Source: Macrostomum hystrix (taxonomy: Eukaryota > Platyhelminthes > Macrostomidae). From it: a stretch of 64,000 bases of DNA. Below, one piece after another: positions 1 through 11,252 of the stretch. The stretch covers positions 2,230,001-2,294,000 of the forward strand of contig CATNEN010000025.1 in assembly GCA_950097015.1 (NCBI GenBank). Reading direction: 5' to 3'. The stretch's first letter is position 1. Each line of letters opens with the position of its first letter. Under the pieces are notes generated by a model. It ran no database searches and was not told where the DNA came from. It saw nothing but the letters and a program-made list of their open reading frames with translations. The position numbers and the translations under genes are program-made.

Positions 1-540
1 TTTTAGGCCAGGTATTGCAGGCTTAGCATAACCCAGGCTATCGTGAATGATGCAGCTGACTTGCATGATTTCTTCGGGTTAATAAAAGGAGTCAAGTGTC
101 TCTCTCTCTTTCGACGCGGATAGACCCGGCACGTATATAATAGTGATTGCTATATTCGGCAATAATTGCATTATATGCTCTTACTATGGGAACAGTCTAA
201 TAGATCGATAAATATGGCTTCTTTACCCAACTGCTTCCGTTTGACCTGGTCGAGGAAATCGACTCGGGTATCAGCTCCCCCCCCCTAGATTTAGAGTCGC
301 AGCTTGATGAAATTTATTTTTCCAGTCACTGAATTGCGGCACTCATAGAATAATATTCAATGACTGTTTATTTTTGCTATGCAGAAATCTGCCCTCTGAG
401 AATGCCAGTCGCTTTGATCCTGAAAGCATTCTTCAACCAGGCTGATAGGGAGCGGTGACGGGTGAGGCGTGACGCCATTAGTTTTGTGTTGTTTAACTAT
501 GATACATGCGAATATCTATTTGTGGTAATTTTCCTTTGTT
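1..540. other. Left-edge intergenic DNA, no gene seen
   Basis: AT-rich single-copy DNA with no long open frame and no recognisable RNA gene. It ends where the 26-bp minisatellite begins. Confidence 0.5.
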
Positions 541-1060
541 TATCTACAATGGCACATTCCAGTGTCTATCCACAATGGCACATTCCAGTGTCTATCCACA
601 ATGGCACATTCCAGTGTCTATCCACAATGGCACATTCCAGTGTCTATCCACAATGGCACATTCCAGTGTCTATCCACAATGGCACATTCCAGTGTCTATC
701 CACAATGGCACATTCCAGTGTCTATCCACAATGGCACATTCCAGTGTCTATCCACAATGGCACATTCCAGTGTCTATACACAATGGCACATTCCAGTGTC
801 TATCTACAATGGCACATTCCAGTGTCTATCCACAATGGCACATTCCAGTGTCTATCCACAATGGCACATTCCAGTGTCTATCCACAATGGCACATTCCAG
901 TGTCTATACACAATGGCACATTCCAGTGTCTATCCACAATGGCACATTCCAGTGTCTATCCACAATGGCACATTCCAGTGTCTATACACAATGGCACATT
1001 CCAGTGTCTATACACAATGGCACATTCCAGTGTCTATCCACAATGGCACATTCCTGTGTT
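541..1060. repeat. 26-bp minisatellite, about 20 copies
   Basis: Near-identical head-to-tail units of 26 bp containing ATGGCACATTCCAGTG followed by TCTATCCACA. Sparse variants (TATACACA, TATCTACA) mark subsets of units. Because 26 is not a multiple of 3, and the unit has no stop in any + frame, all three + frames stay open across the array and look like three overlapping ~200-residue proteins. They are artefacts of the repeat. Confidence 0.95.
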
Positions 1061-1572
1061 AAATTACGCATTTCCCAATTCTAATAGATAAATAATGGAG
1101 ACAGTCATTGCTGTCGTATATTTTTGTTTGCCTTTGTTTAACAGAAGAAACAAAAGCGGAACTACATATTAAAATTCCAATGGCAGATTTTAAACAAATT
1201 TTTTAGGCATTTCGCGCCACCCCAATTGGCATGTGAAAATGATTTTCACGGGCAAAATTTTCTTCAATAAAATTCCTTCCGTAAAAGCGGAGCAAACTAA
1301 AATTTACTAGGCAAAACAAGCATTTCTTAGAATGCAAAATCCTTGAGAAACTGAATATTTGCTTCTGCAGCAATAAAAATATGCTTTTTTGCTTTAAGTT
1401 AAAATAGCACACATATTATTGCCACATAGTTCAAGTTTGGACATCTCGTATCATAGCTTGCTACTTAGTAAGTAGAGTTGAAATGGCCGAGAAAGTTTTA
1501 AGGGTAAAACACGCTTGGCATCTATCAAGCTGATAACTTCTTTGATGTTTTCCTTGGCTTATTCTCTGATCA
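1061..1572. other. AT-rich 3' flank of the small reverse-strand gene
   Basis: No coding signal is seen. It lies downstream of the reverse-strand gene that ends at 1573. Confidence 0.4.
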
Positions 1573-2196
1573 TTATTTCTTATCTTTTTCCTGGTCATCT
1601 GGAACTTGCTGCTTCTGCTTCTGTTTCTTTGCCAAATTGGTCACGCGGGAAAGCTCGCTAGAAATGCGGAGCAGGTTGGCCTTCTCAAACACACAGTGCT
1701 CACACACAGCCGCCAGCTTTTGCTCCTGCTCTTTCATGAGTTTCTTGCGCAACTGTCTCTTACCGGCGCCCCCGCACATGCACACATCTCCGCCAACAAC
1801 AATAGCCGGGTCCAGAGCGAACAGCTCGCCGGAGTCTTCGATCACAACCATCCGACGGCGGATCACGTGATCGCTGCCTCTAGCCGAGTCTGGAACTTGA
1901 ACATCGCTTGGCTTGATCCTACCCGGATACTCGGCTGGTGCTTCAATGGAGCTGGAGGCTAGATCGATGAACGACTCAATGATGGTCACCAAGCTCTTCA
2001 ATGACCGGCCAGGTGGTAGGTTTTTCTGCTGATAGCCGCGCTTGACGAATTCGTATTTGGCTCGCAGCCTGTGCAGCTGGCCAACAAAGGTGTAGAAATT
2101 ATTATCATAGTCTTCGCACAGTTGGAACTGGCTCGGTATCTTGGTGTTGGCCCCTCTTGCCTGCTTCGGCTCAGCGTCAATGGCACAGTTGGTCAT
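1573..2196 (-). CDS. Unrecognised 207-residue protein with CxC and CxxC motifs
   Basis: An open reverse-strand frame with GC-rich, coding-like composition. The first ATG is at 2196; the frame stays open to about 2256 without another ATG, so an upstream exon joined near AAG|CAG (about 2215) is possible. The protein is mixed charged and hydrophobic. It has a helical, Arg/Lys-rich middle, a CMC motif near residues 139-141 and a CEHC motif at 165-168 that together could bind one metal ion. The C-terminus is very basic and Gln/Lys-rich (QKQKQQ, ending KDKK). I do not recognise the family. It could be a complete single-exon gene or the last exon of a longer one. No AATAAA was found close downstream on its strand. 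Confidence 0.5.
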   Translation of the reverse strand: MTNCAIDAEPKQARGANTKIPSQFQLCEDYDNNFYTFVGQLHRLRAKYEFVKRGYQQKNLPPGRSLKSLVTIIESFIDLASSSIEAPAEYPGRIKPSDVQVPDSARGSDHVIRRRMVVIEDSGELFALDPAIVVGGDVCMCGGAGKRQLRKKLMKEQEQKLAAVCEHCVFEKANLLRISSELSRVTNLAKKQKQKQQVPDDQEKDKK

Positions 2197-2497
2197 GTGT
2201 GTGTTCGCGTGTGCCTGCTTGATTTCCAATGGATTTCTTATACTTTTTAGGTACAATGGCGGACGCCTTCTAGTAGCGATAAATACATTAACTAAACTAG
2301 CTGAGCTAAATGCTCAAACTTTTCTGCGCTTTGGCCTTTATTGCGTGAAGTGCTATGCTGTCTATGGTAGCAGTGAGCTCACGGAAACTAGTGAACTCTA
2401 GCTGTTAATTCTAATCAATAGTCTGATAATCTATTTTAAAACTTTAGCGTTTGAAATTAGTCAAACCGAGAAGATTTTACCACCCATTCTACCCATT
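2197..2497. other. 5' flank of the small reverse-strand gene
   Basis: AT-rich DNA between the reverse-strand gene and the SINE fragment. No feature is supported other than possible 5' UTR or an upstream exon of that gene. Confidence 0.35.
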
Positions 2498-2635
2498 CCG
2501 GTGACCCTGAGCACACACGCTTACGAGTCGCACACTCGCACAGGTGTATACATCTGCCTGGCTTTCTTATTTTCAGGCAGAGAACATTCTCACTGGGTCT
2601 TGGCTGTTGGCCCACATTCGCCCTTGGGAGCGAGA
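2498..2635 (-). mobile_element. SINE 3'-part fragment, reverse orientation
   Basis: Matches the body of the tRNA-derived SINE found elsewhere in the window, read on the reverse strand. It has the CTGAGCACACACGC block, then CACAGGTGTATACATCTG, then a TTTTCAGGCAGAGAACATTC block that corresponds to the TCATCGTCAGGCAGTGTACA block of the other copies. The tRNA-like head is missing. The fragment runs directly into the 18-bp array. Confidence 0.65.
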
Positions 2636-2655
2636 GTCAGACGGGTTACCGTTTA

Positions 2656-5600
2656 TCTCTCCCCTCCTCTCCGTCTCTCCCCTCCTCTCCGTCTCTCCCC
2701 TCCTCTCCGTCTCTCCCCTCCTCTCCGTCTCTCCCCTCCTCTCCGTCTCTCCCCTCCTCTCCGTCTCTCCCCTCCTCTCCGTCTCTCCCCTCCTCTCCGT
2801 CTCTCCCTTCCTCTCCGTCTCACCCTTCCTCTCCGTCTCACCCTTCCTCTCCGGCTCTCCCCTCCTCTCCGTCTCTCCCCTCCTCTCCGTCTCTCCCCTC
2901 CTCTCCGTCTCTCCCCTCCTCTCCGTCTCTCCCTTCCTCTCCGACTCACCCTTCCTCTCCGTCTCACCCTTCCTCTCCGGCTCTCCCCTCCTCTCCGTCT
3001 CTCCCCTCCTCTCCGTCTCTCCCCTCCTCTCCGTCTCTCCCCTCCTCTCCGTCTCTCCCTTCCTCTCCGTCTCACCCTTCCTCTCCGCCTCACCCTTCCT
3101 CTCCGGCTCTCCCCTACTCTCCGGCTCTCCCCTCCTCTCCGTCTCTCCCCTCCTCTCCGTCTCTCCCCTCCTCTCCGTCTCACCCTTCCTCTCCGTCTCA
3201 CCCTTCCTCTCAATCTCTCCCCTCCTCTCCATCTCTCCCTTCCTCTCCGTTTCACCCTTCCTCTCCGTCTCTCCCCTACTCTCCGTCTCTCCCTTCCTCT
3301 CCGTCTCTCCCTTCCTCTCCGCCTCACCCTTCCTCTCCGGCTCTCCCCTCCTCTCCGTCTCTCCCCTACTCTCCGTCTCTCCCTTCCTCTCCGTCTCTCC
3401 CTTCCTCTCCGCCTCACCCTTCCTCTCCGTCTCTCCCCTCCTCTCCGTCTCTCCCTTCCTCTCCGTCTCAACCTTCCTCTCCGTCTCACCCTTCCTCTCC
3501 GGCTCTCCCCTCCTCTCCGTCTCTCCCCTCCTCTCCGTCTCTCCCCTCCTCTCCGTCTCACCCTTCCTCTCCGTCTCACCCTTCCTCTCAATCTCTCCCC
3601 TCCTCTCCATCTCTCCCTTCCTCTCCGGCTCTCCCCTACTCTCCGGCTCTCCCCTCCTCTCCGTCTCTCCCCTCCTCTCCGTCTCTCCCCTCCTCTCCGT
3701 CTCACCCTTCCTCTCCGTCTCACCCTTCCTCTCCGTCTCACCCTTCCTCTCAATCTCTCCCCTCCTCTCCATCTCTCCCTTCCTCTCCGTTTCACCCTTC
3801 CTCTCCGTCTCTCCCCTACTCTCCGTCTCTCCCTTCCTCTCCGTCTCTCCCTTCCTCTCCGCCTCACCCTTCCTCTCCGGCTCTCCCCTCCTCTCCGTCT
3901 CTCCCCTACTCTCCGTCTCTCCCTTCCTCTCCGTCTCTCCCTTCCTCTCCGCCTCACCCTTCCTCTCCGTCTCTCCCCTCCTCTCAATCTCTCCCCTCCT
4001 CTCCGTCTCACCCTTCCTCTCCGTCTCACCCTTCCTCTCAATCTCTCCCCTCCTCTCCATCTCTCCCTTCCTCTCCGTTTCACCCTTCCTCTCCGTCTCT
4101 CCCCTACTCTCCGTCTCTCCCTTCCTCTCCGTCTCTCCCCTCCTCTCCGTCTCTCCCTTCCTCTCCGTCTCTCCCTTCCTCTCCGCCTCACCCTTCCTCT
4201 CCGGCTCTCCCCTACTCTCCGTCTCTCCCCTACTCTCCGTCTCTCCCTTCCTCTCCGCCTCACCCTTCCTCTCCGTCTCTCCCCTCCTCTCAATCTCTCC
4301 CTTCCTCTCCGTCTCTCCCTTCCTCTCCGTCTCTCCCCTCCTCTCCGTCTCTCCCTTCCTCTCCGTCTCTCCCTTCCTCTCCGCCTCACCCTTCCTCTCC
4401 GGCTCTCCCCTACTCTCCGTCTCTCCCCTACTCTCCGTCTCTCCCCTCCCCTCAATCTCTCCCCTCCTCTCCATCTCTCCCTTCCTCTCCGTCTCTCCCT
4501 TCCTCTCAATCTCTCCCCTCCTCTCCATCTCTCCCTTCCTCTCCGTCTCTCCCTTCCTCTCCGCCTCACCCTTCCTCTCCGGCTCTCCCCTACTCTCCGT
4601 CTCTCCCCTACTCTCCGTCTCTCCCCTACTCTCCGTCTCTCCCTTCCTCTAAGTCTCTCCCCTCCTCTCCGTCTCTCCCTTCCTCTCCGTCTCACCCTTC
4701 CTCTCCGTCTCTCCCCTCCTCTCCGTCTCTCCCTTCCTCTCCGTCTCTCCCCTCCTCTCCGTCTCTCCCTTCCTCTCCGTCTCTCCCTTCCTCTCCGCCT
4801 CACCCTTCCTCTCCGTCTCTCCCCTCCTCTCCGTCTCTCCCTTCCTCTCCGTCTCAACCTTCCTCTCCGTCTCACCCTTCCTCTCCGTCTCTCCCCTACT
4901 CTCCGTCTCTCCCTTCCTCTCCGCCTCACCCTTCCTCTCCGTCTCTCCCCTCCTCTCAATCTCTCCCTTCCTCTCCGTCTCTCCCTTCCTCTCCGTCTCT
5001 CCCCTCCTCTCCGTCTCTCCCTTCCTCTCCGTCTCTCCCTTCCTCTCCGCCTCACCCTTCCTCTCCGGCTCTCCCCTACTCTCCGTCTCTCCCCTACTCT
5101 CCGTCTCTCCCCTCCCCTCAATCTCTCCCCTCCTCTCCATCTCTCCCTTCCTCTCCGTCTCTCCCTTCCTCTCAATCTCTCCCCTCCTCTCCATCTCTCC
5201 CTTCCTCTCCGTCTCTCCCTTCCTCTCCGCCTCACCCTTCCTCTCCGGCTCTCCCCTACTCTCCGTCTCTCCCCTACTCTCCGTCTCTCCCTTCCTCTAA
5301 GTCTCTCCCCTCCTCTCCGTCTCTCCCTTCCTCTCCGTCTCACCCTTCCTCTCCGTCTCACCCTTCCTCTCCGGCTCTCCCCTCCTCTCCGTCTCTCCCC
5401 TCCTCTCCGTCTCTCCCCTCCTCTCCGTCTCACCCTTCCTCTCCGTCTCACCCTTCCTCTCAATCTCTCCCCTCCTCTCCATCTCTCCCTTCCTCTCCGG
5501 CTCTCCCCTACTCTCCGGCTCTCCCCTCCTCTCCGTCTCTCCCCTCCTCTCCGTCTCTCCCCTCCTCTCCGGCTCTCCCCTCCTCTCCGTCTCTCCCCTC

Positions 5601-6998
5601 CTCTCCGTCTCTCCCTTCCTCTCCGCCTCACCCTTCCTCTCCGGCTCTCCCCTCCTCTCCGTCTCTCCCCTACTCTCCGTCTCTCCCTTCCTCTCCGTCT
5701 CTCCCTTCCTCTCCGCCTCACCCTTCCTCTCCGTCTCTCCCCTCCTCTCAATCTCTCCCCTCCTCTCCGTCTCACCCTTCCTCTCCGTCTCACCCTTCCT
5801 CTCAATCTCTCCCCTCCTCTCCATCTCTCCCTTCCTCTCCGTTTCACCCTTCCTCTCCGTCTCTCCCCTACTCTCCGTCTCTCCCTTCCTCTCCGTCTCT
5901 CCCTTCCTCTCCGCCTCACCCTTCCTCTCCGGCTCTCCCCTACTCTCCGGCTCTCCCCTACTCTCCGTCTCTCCCTTCCTCTCCGCCTCACCCTTCCTCT
6001 CCGTCTCTCCCCTCCTCTCAATCTCTCCCTTCCTCTCCGTCTCTCCCTTCCTCTCCGTCTCTCCCCTCCTCTCCGTCTCTCCCTTCCTCTCCGTCTCTCC
6101 CTTCCTCTCCGCCTCACCCTTCCTCTCCGGCTCTCCCCTACTCTCCGTCTCTCCCCTACTCTCCGTCTCTCCCCTCCCCTCAATCTCTCCCCTCCTCTCC
6201 ATCTCTCCCTTCCTCTCCGTCTCTCCCTTCCTCTCAATCTCTCCCCTCCTCTCCATCTCTCCCTTCCTCTCCGTCTCTCCCTTCCTCTCCGCCTCACCCT
6301 TCCTCTCCGGCTCTCCCCTACTCTCCGTCTCTCCCCTACTCTCCGTCTCTCCCTTCCTCTAAGTCTCTCCCCTCCTCTCCGTCTCTCCCTTCCTCTCCGT
6401 CTCACCCTTCCTCTCCGTCTCTCCCCTCCTCTCCGTCTCTCCCTTCCTCTCCGTCTCTCCCCTCCTCTCCGTCTCTCCCTTCCTCTCCGTCTCTCCCTTC
6501 CTCTCCGCCTCACCCTTCCTCTCCGTCTCTCCCCTCCTCTCCGTCTCTCCCTTCCTCTCCGTCTCAACCTTCCTCTCCGTCTCACCCTTCCTCTCCGTCT
6601 CTCCCCTACTCTCCGTCTCTCCCTTCCTCTCCGCCTCACCCTTCCTCTCCGTCTCTCCCCTCCTCTCAATCTCTCCCTTCCTCTCCGTCTCTCCCTTCCT
6701 CTCCGTCTCTCCCCTCCTCTCCGTCTCTCCCTTCCTCTCCGTCTCTCCCTTCCTCTCCGCCTCTCCCCTACTCTCCGTCTCTCCCCTACTCTCCGTCTCT
6801 CCCCTCCCCTCAATCTCTCCCCTCCTCTCCATCTCTCCCTTCCTCTCCGTCTCTCCCCTCCCCTCAATCTCTCCCCTCCTCTCCATCTCTCCCTTCCTCT
6901 CCGTCTCTCCCTTCCTCTCAATCTCTCCCCTCCTCTCCGTCTCTCCCTTCCTCTCCGTCTCACCCTTCCTCTCAATCTCTCCCCTCCTCTCCGGCTCT
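2656..6998. repeat. 4.3-kb pyrimidine-rich 18-bp array with higher-order structure
   Basis: About 240 head-to-tail copies of an 18-bp unit, TCTCCCCTCCTCTCCGTC and variants (CCTTCC, CACCC, CTACTC, CAATC, GGCTC). The + strand is almost pure C/T with scattered A and G, so the duplex is close to polypurine/polypyrimidine. Variants are arranged in blocks. A rare CTTCCTCTAAGTC variant occurs near 4648, 5296 and 6358, spacings of 648 and 1062 bp (36 and 59 units), and the flanking unit order is repeated, so multi-unit blocks were duplicated. Since 18 is a multiple of 3 and stops are absent, a hexapeptide ORF of ~1500 codons runs through it (and opposite-strand counterparts). I do not call it a gene. 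Confidence 0.95.
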
Positions 6999-7530
6999 CA
7001 CAACTCTCCGTCTTTCTCCTCCTGTCAGTTTCTCCTTTCCTTTCCCTCTGGATCTCTCACCTTACTTTCTATCCCTCTCTCTCTCTATAATGTCTGTGGA
7101 TTCGAATAATACTATTAATATAATATCCTTAAACTCCTGGTGTAAGAGTGCAGAACCTATACTCAGCCGAGTAATGAGATTTATGACGGAAAGCTCATAT
7201 AAGATGGCATTATGTGAATCGGAAGGACAAACCTCTAGACTTTTTGGAGAATGTTTTCGGACCGTAAATGGGCAGCAACAGCAGCAGCAGCAGCAGCCAC
7301 CCACGCAGGGAGTAGAGAGAGTAAGTTAGAAATTTTATCCGCTAGCAGCAAAACTTTTCCCAAACACTCCCTAACTCAATTTGGTAGTCAAAATGCTGAG
7401 TATAGGATGACATCTAAAGTGTGTCAGTTATACTAGAACTTTTTATAACTGTATTTAGATTTGTTGACCATGAAAAGGTGCAGTCACGTGATAAATTCTA
7501 CGTTTCTTGTATCTGTATTGTAATTGAATT
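6999..7530. other. Unique DNA between two arrays
   Basis: No supported gene. It contains a short CAG run at about 7275-7296 and short open frames without recognisable protein features. Confidence 0.4.
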
Positions 7531-7850
7531 GACACGATTCTCTCATGCGTTGTCATTGAATTGACACGATTCTCTCATGCATTGTCATTGAATTGACACG
7601 ATTCTCTCGTGCATTGTCATTGAATTGACACGATTCTCTCATGCGTTGTCATTGAATTGACACGATTCTCTCATGCGTTGTCATTGAATTGACACGATTC
7701 TCTCGTGCATTGTCATTGAATTGACACGATTCTCTCATGCATTGTCATTGAATTGACACGATTCTCTCATGCATTGTCATTGAATTGACACGATTCTCTC
7801 ATGCATTGTCATTGAATTGACACGATTCTCTCGTGGATTGTCATTGAATT
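7531..7850. repeat. 32-bp minisatellite, about 10 copies
   Basis: Units of 32 bp built on TTGAATTGACACGATTCTCT plus a TCATGCGTTGTCA-type segment. Variants alternate between ATGCGT, ATGCAT and GTGCAT. The unit holds an imperfect inverted repeat (GTCATTGAATTGAC). There is no unique spacer, so this is not CRISPR-like. It lies about 670 bp upstream of the CDK5 activator start codon. Confidence 0.93.
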
Positions 7851-8515
7851 GGATTTATTGTCGTTATTGACACGCTTTTTCGAATTTTATCGAAGAAAGT
7901 GATCAAATCGGATTTTCGTCTCAAAATAAAACGACTTCATCATTTCCCTGAGATGGGAAACTGGGAGTTAAAATTAATTTTAATGCGTGCGCGGATGAAT
8001 GAAAAAAATCTGAAGGGGGAGAGTAGCCTACTCAAACTTGGACTCAAGGCACTGCATTCACTCTGACTTCTGAGTAATAGTTCCACCATAAAGAAGAAAA
8101 AGCAATTTTCTAGCGCCAGAAGAGATGAGCGAGACTTCACTCTCTGGTTGGTTGCTAAGCCCTCCTAACAGCGCTACAGGGTCTGGATGCGGTCGGGTAG
8201 GGGAAGCGGAAAGTACGGCCCTACTCTACCCCAATCCCAGAAGGAGAGCACGCTCGCTTAGTGCCTATTCCCCTCCATCGCCTCCTCTCTGCGTCGGAAC
8301 GCCCCTCCCTCGCCCTCTCGCCCTCTCGCCCTCTCGCCCTCTCGCCATCAAACAGCCGCCCCTCCACCCCCAGTCGCTGGCATACTATACAGCTACTCAA
8401 ACTAGCTCAGACTCAGACTCAGACTCAGACTCAGAACCCATTACACTGAATGCTTCAGGCCAGATAGAATCAGATCCGGGATCTGCTCTCAGTTTTTTTA
8501 ACAAAATAAAATCTA
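7851..8515 (+). promoter_or_regulatory. 5' flank of the CDK5 activator gene
   Basis: No upstream coding exon is recognised. The region holds a run of GCCCTCTC octamers (about 8308-8345) and a GACTCA hexamer run (about 8404-8436) close to the start codon at 8516. These are likely 5' UTR or promoter DNA. No TATA box was identified with confidence. Confidence 0.4.
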
Positions 8516-10596
8516 ATGGGCGCCGTCCTGTCCTCGCCGTCCAAGTCGAACATCTTTAGCGCCGCCGATTGGAATCAGCTGCGACCGTCGAAATCAACTT
8601 TTAGTCTAAAGGAAAAGGTTGGCGACGGCAATAGAGTCCGCAACGGCCTGTCAAGCCTGTTTCGCAACGGCTTGACCAGCTCTGTGAGCTTTCGCACTCT
8701 CACCGTCGGTTCATCGTCGTCGCGACGAGGCAGTCGCGGCAGTGTTGGCAACGTCGGCGATGATGTCGACAGTGATGGACGTGACTCGGCGGAAGTGACA
8801 GAAGTGGGCGAACAACTGAAGCATTCGCTGACAACGAGGTGATAATCTGGTAGATTGATAGACTGGCTTGTAGATAGATAGATAGACTGGCTGGTAGATA
8901 GATAGACTGGCTGGTAGATAGATAGACTGGCTGGTAGATAGATAGACTGGAAGGTAGATGAATAGACTGGCTGGTAGATAGATAGACTGGAAGGTAGATA
9001 GATAGACTGGCTGGTAGATAGATAGACTGGAAGGTAGATAGATAGACTGGCTTGTAGATAGATAGACTGGAAGGTAGATGAATAGACTGGCTGGTAGATA
9101 GATAGACTGGAAGGTAGATAGATAGACTGGCTGGTAGATAGATCGACTAGAAGGTAGATAGATAGACTGGCTGGTAGATAGATAGACTGGAAGGTAGATT
9201 AATAGACTGGCTGGTAGATAGATAGATAGACTGGAAGGTGGATGAATAGACTGGCTGGTAGATTGATAGACTGGAAGGTAGATAGATAGACTGGCTAGTA
9301 GATAGATAGACTGGAAGGTAAGTAGAAGGACAGGCTGGTAGTTAGATATTCTGGCAGATAGATAGATAGATAGACAGGCTAGTAGATATATAGACTGCGA
9401 GATAATTAGAGAGGCAGGCAGATGGACAGGCAGTTAGATAGACTGGCAGGTAGATAGATGAACTAACTGGTAGAAAAATAGACTGGCACGTAGATAAAGA
9501 GGCAGGTAGATAGACAGGCTGGTAAATAGATAGACTGCCAGGTAGATAGAGAGGCAGGTAGATAGACAGGCAGGTAGATAGATAGACAGGCGGGTAGATA
9601 GACAGGCGGGTAGATAGACAGGCGGGTAGATAGACAGGCTGGTAGATAGACAGACAGGCGGGTAGATAGACAGACAGGCGGGTAGATAGACAAGTCTAAT
9701 TTGACACTCTAAATATTCATTACAGAGAATCCAAAAAAGCACAGATTTCACAGCAGCAGCATCAGCATCAGCAGCATCAGCAACAGCAGCAGTGGCAGCA
9801 GCAGCAGCAAAGAGACTTAATCGAAGCGCCTCAAACAGCGGATCTGACTCCAAGCGGTCATCGCAACAACAGCAGCCATGGCAACTGTAGCCAGCGGCAG
9901 CAACTGAGGGTGATTCCAGCGCCGACTCATTCAGCTACATTTCAAGCAGCTGCCAATCTAAAAAAGTGCAGCTCCTGCTATGCTTTGAAATCGTTTGGGA
10001 CACCGCCTAGACGGCCAGGATCAGCCAGTCAGTGTCAAATCAATCAGAACAATCATCTAAATCAGCAACAAAGATCAAACGCGCCGGCAGAGCTGAAGGA
10101 CCCATCAAATAGCGGCGACAATCGTAGATTAGTTGTTCAAGCGAGTACGGCCGAACTGTTAAAGTGCACATGTACTTTTCTGCATCGCCGCTGTCCTGAC
10201 GCGGTCGGCGACCCAACAGCGGCCGCCGCCTGGATTCGCTCAGTGGACCGCTGCCTCATCCTGCAGGGCTGGGCTGACATGGCCTTTGTGAACCCGCCCA
10301 ATCTGGTATTCTTATTTATGCTGCTAAAAACTGCCGTTGGCAATGACAACAAATGCTTGGTAGCAACCGAGAGACAATTACAATCGGCCGTGTTCGCCTG
10401 TATGTACGTTGCCTATTCCTATATGGGCAACGAAATCAGCTACCCGCTAAAACCCTTCCTAGTTGAAGAGGATCGCGACGCCTTCTGGGATCGATGCCTG
10501 CGCGTGGCCGGCAGCTGCAGTGGGGATATGCTGCGAATGAATTCTGATCCCACATTCTTCATTGACCTCTTCACCGAACTGAAGTCTTACGCCTGA
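8516..10596 (+). CDS. CDK5R1: CDK5 activator 1-like protein (p35), two exons
   Basis: Joining 8516..8838 and 9726..10596 gives 397 residues. The donor is ACGAG|GTGATA and the acceptor is TTCATTACAG|AGAA. The intron is phase 2 and the frame is continuous. The start MGAVLSSPSK has Gly2 and Ser6, the N-myristoylation pattern that tethers p35 proteins to membranes. The C-terminal ~146 residues (from LLKCTCTFLHRRC near 252) match the cyclin-box-like CDK5-binding fold of p35/p39, with WIRSVDRCLILQGW, SYMGNEISYPLKPFL and AFWDRCLRV-type motifs. In that family the protein binds and activates CDK5 without being a true cyclin. Between the myristoylated end and the domain, exon 2 opens with a Gln/His-rich stretch (CAG runs, about 9751-9815) that is absent from vertebrate p35. 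Two 3'-flank arrays and a 20-bp intronic array surround it. The gene converges on the spectrin gene. Confidence 0.93.
8858..9695. repeat. 20-bp TAGATAGATAGACTGG array in the CDK5 activator intron
   Basis: About 40 units of ~20 bp, TAGATAGATAGACTGGCTGG and TAGATAGATAGACTGGAAGG, which partly alternate. The 3' third degenerates to GACAGGCGGGTAGATAGACA. It fills nearly the whole intron between 8839 and 9725. Confidence 0.95.
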
Positions 10597-10600
10597 GTGC

Positions 10601-11252
10601 GTCTAACCCTCCCTCAGTCTAACCCTCCCTCAGTCTAACCCTCCCTCAGACTAACCCTCCCTCAGTCTAACCCTCCCTCAGTCTAACCCTCCCTCAGTCT
10701 AACCCTCTCCCTCAGTCTAACCCTCCCTCAGTCTAACCCTCCCTCAGTCTAACCCTCCCTCAGTCTAACCCTCCCTCAGTCTAGCCCTCCCTCAGTCTAA
10801 CCCTCCCTCAGTCTAACCCTCCCTCAGTCTAGCCCTCCCTCAGTCTAGCCCTCCCTCAGTCTAACCCTCCCTCAGTCTAACCCTCCCTCAGTCTAACCCT
10901 CCCTCAGTCTAACCCTCCCTCAGTCTAACCCTCCCTCAGTCTAACCCTCCCTCAGTCTAACCCTCCCTCAGTCTAACCCTCCCTCAGTCTAACCCTCCCT
11001 CAGTCTAACCCTCCCTCAGTCTAACCCTCCCTCAGTCTAACCCTCCCTCAGTCTAACCCTCCCTCAGTCTAACCCTCCCTCAGTCTAACCCTCCCTCAGT
11101 CTAACCCTCCCTCAGTCTAGCCCTCCCTCAGTCTAACCCTCCCTCAGTCTAACCCCTCCCTCAGTCTAACCCTCCCTCAGTCTAACCCTCCCTCAGTCTA
11201 ACCCTCCCTCAGTCTAACCCTCTCCCTCAGTCTAACCCACATTCAGTCTAAC
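10601..11252. repeat. 16-bp AGTCTAACCCTCCCTC array, about 40 copies
   Basis: The array starts only about four bases after the CDK5 activator stop codon (TGA at 10594-10596), so it should form most of the 3' UTR. The unit contains CTAACCC, seven bases of the animal telomere repeat, but the remaining bases (TCCCTCAGT) are not telomeric. A few units carry CTAGCCC or an extra CT. Confidence 0.95.

Noticed and set aside
462-1091. Three overlapping ORFs with HNGTFQCLST-type repeats
   Set aside because: Consequence of a stop-free 26-bp unit; the three frames give the same peptide cycle.
2501-7090. A 1529-codon ORF of RLSPPL-type hexapeptides, with long reverse-strand ORFs
   Set aside because: It is the translation of an 18-bp tandem array. 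Both strands are open, there is no start context or domain, and composition follows the DNA repeat.
10601-11252. An interstitial telomere
   Set aside because: The unit is 16 bp and holds only CTAACCC; there is no run of pure TTAGGG repeats.
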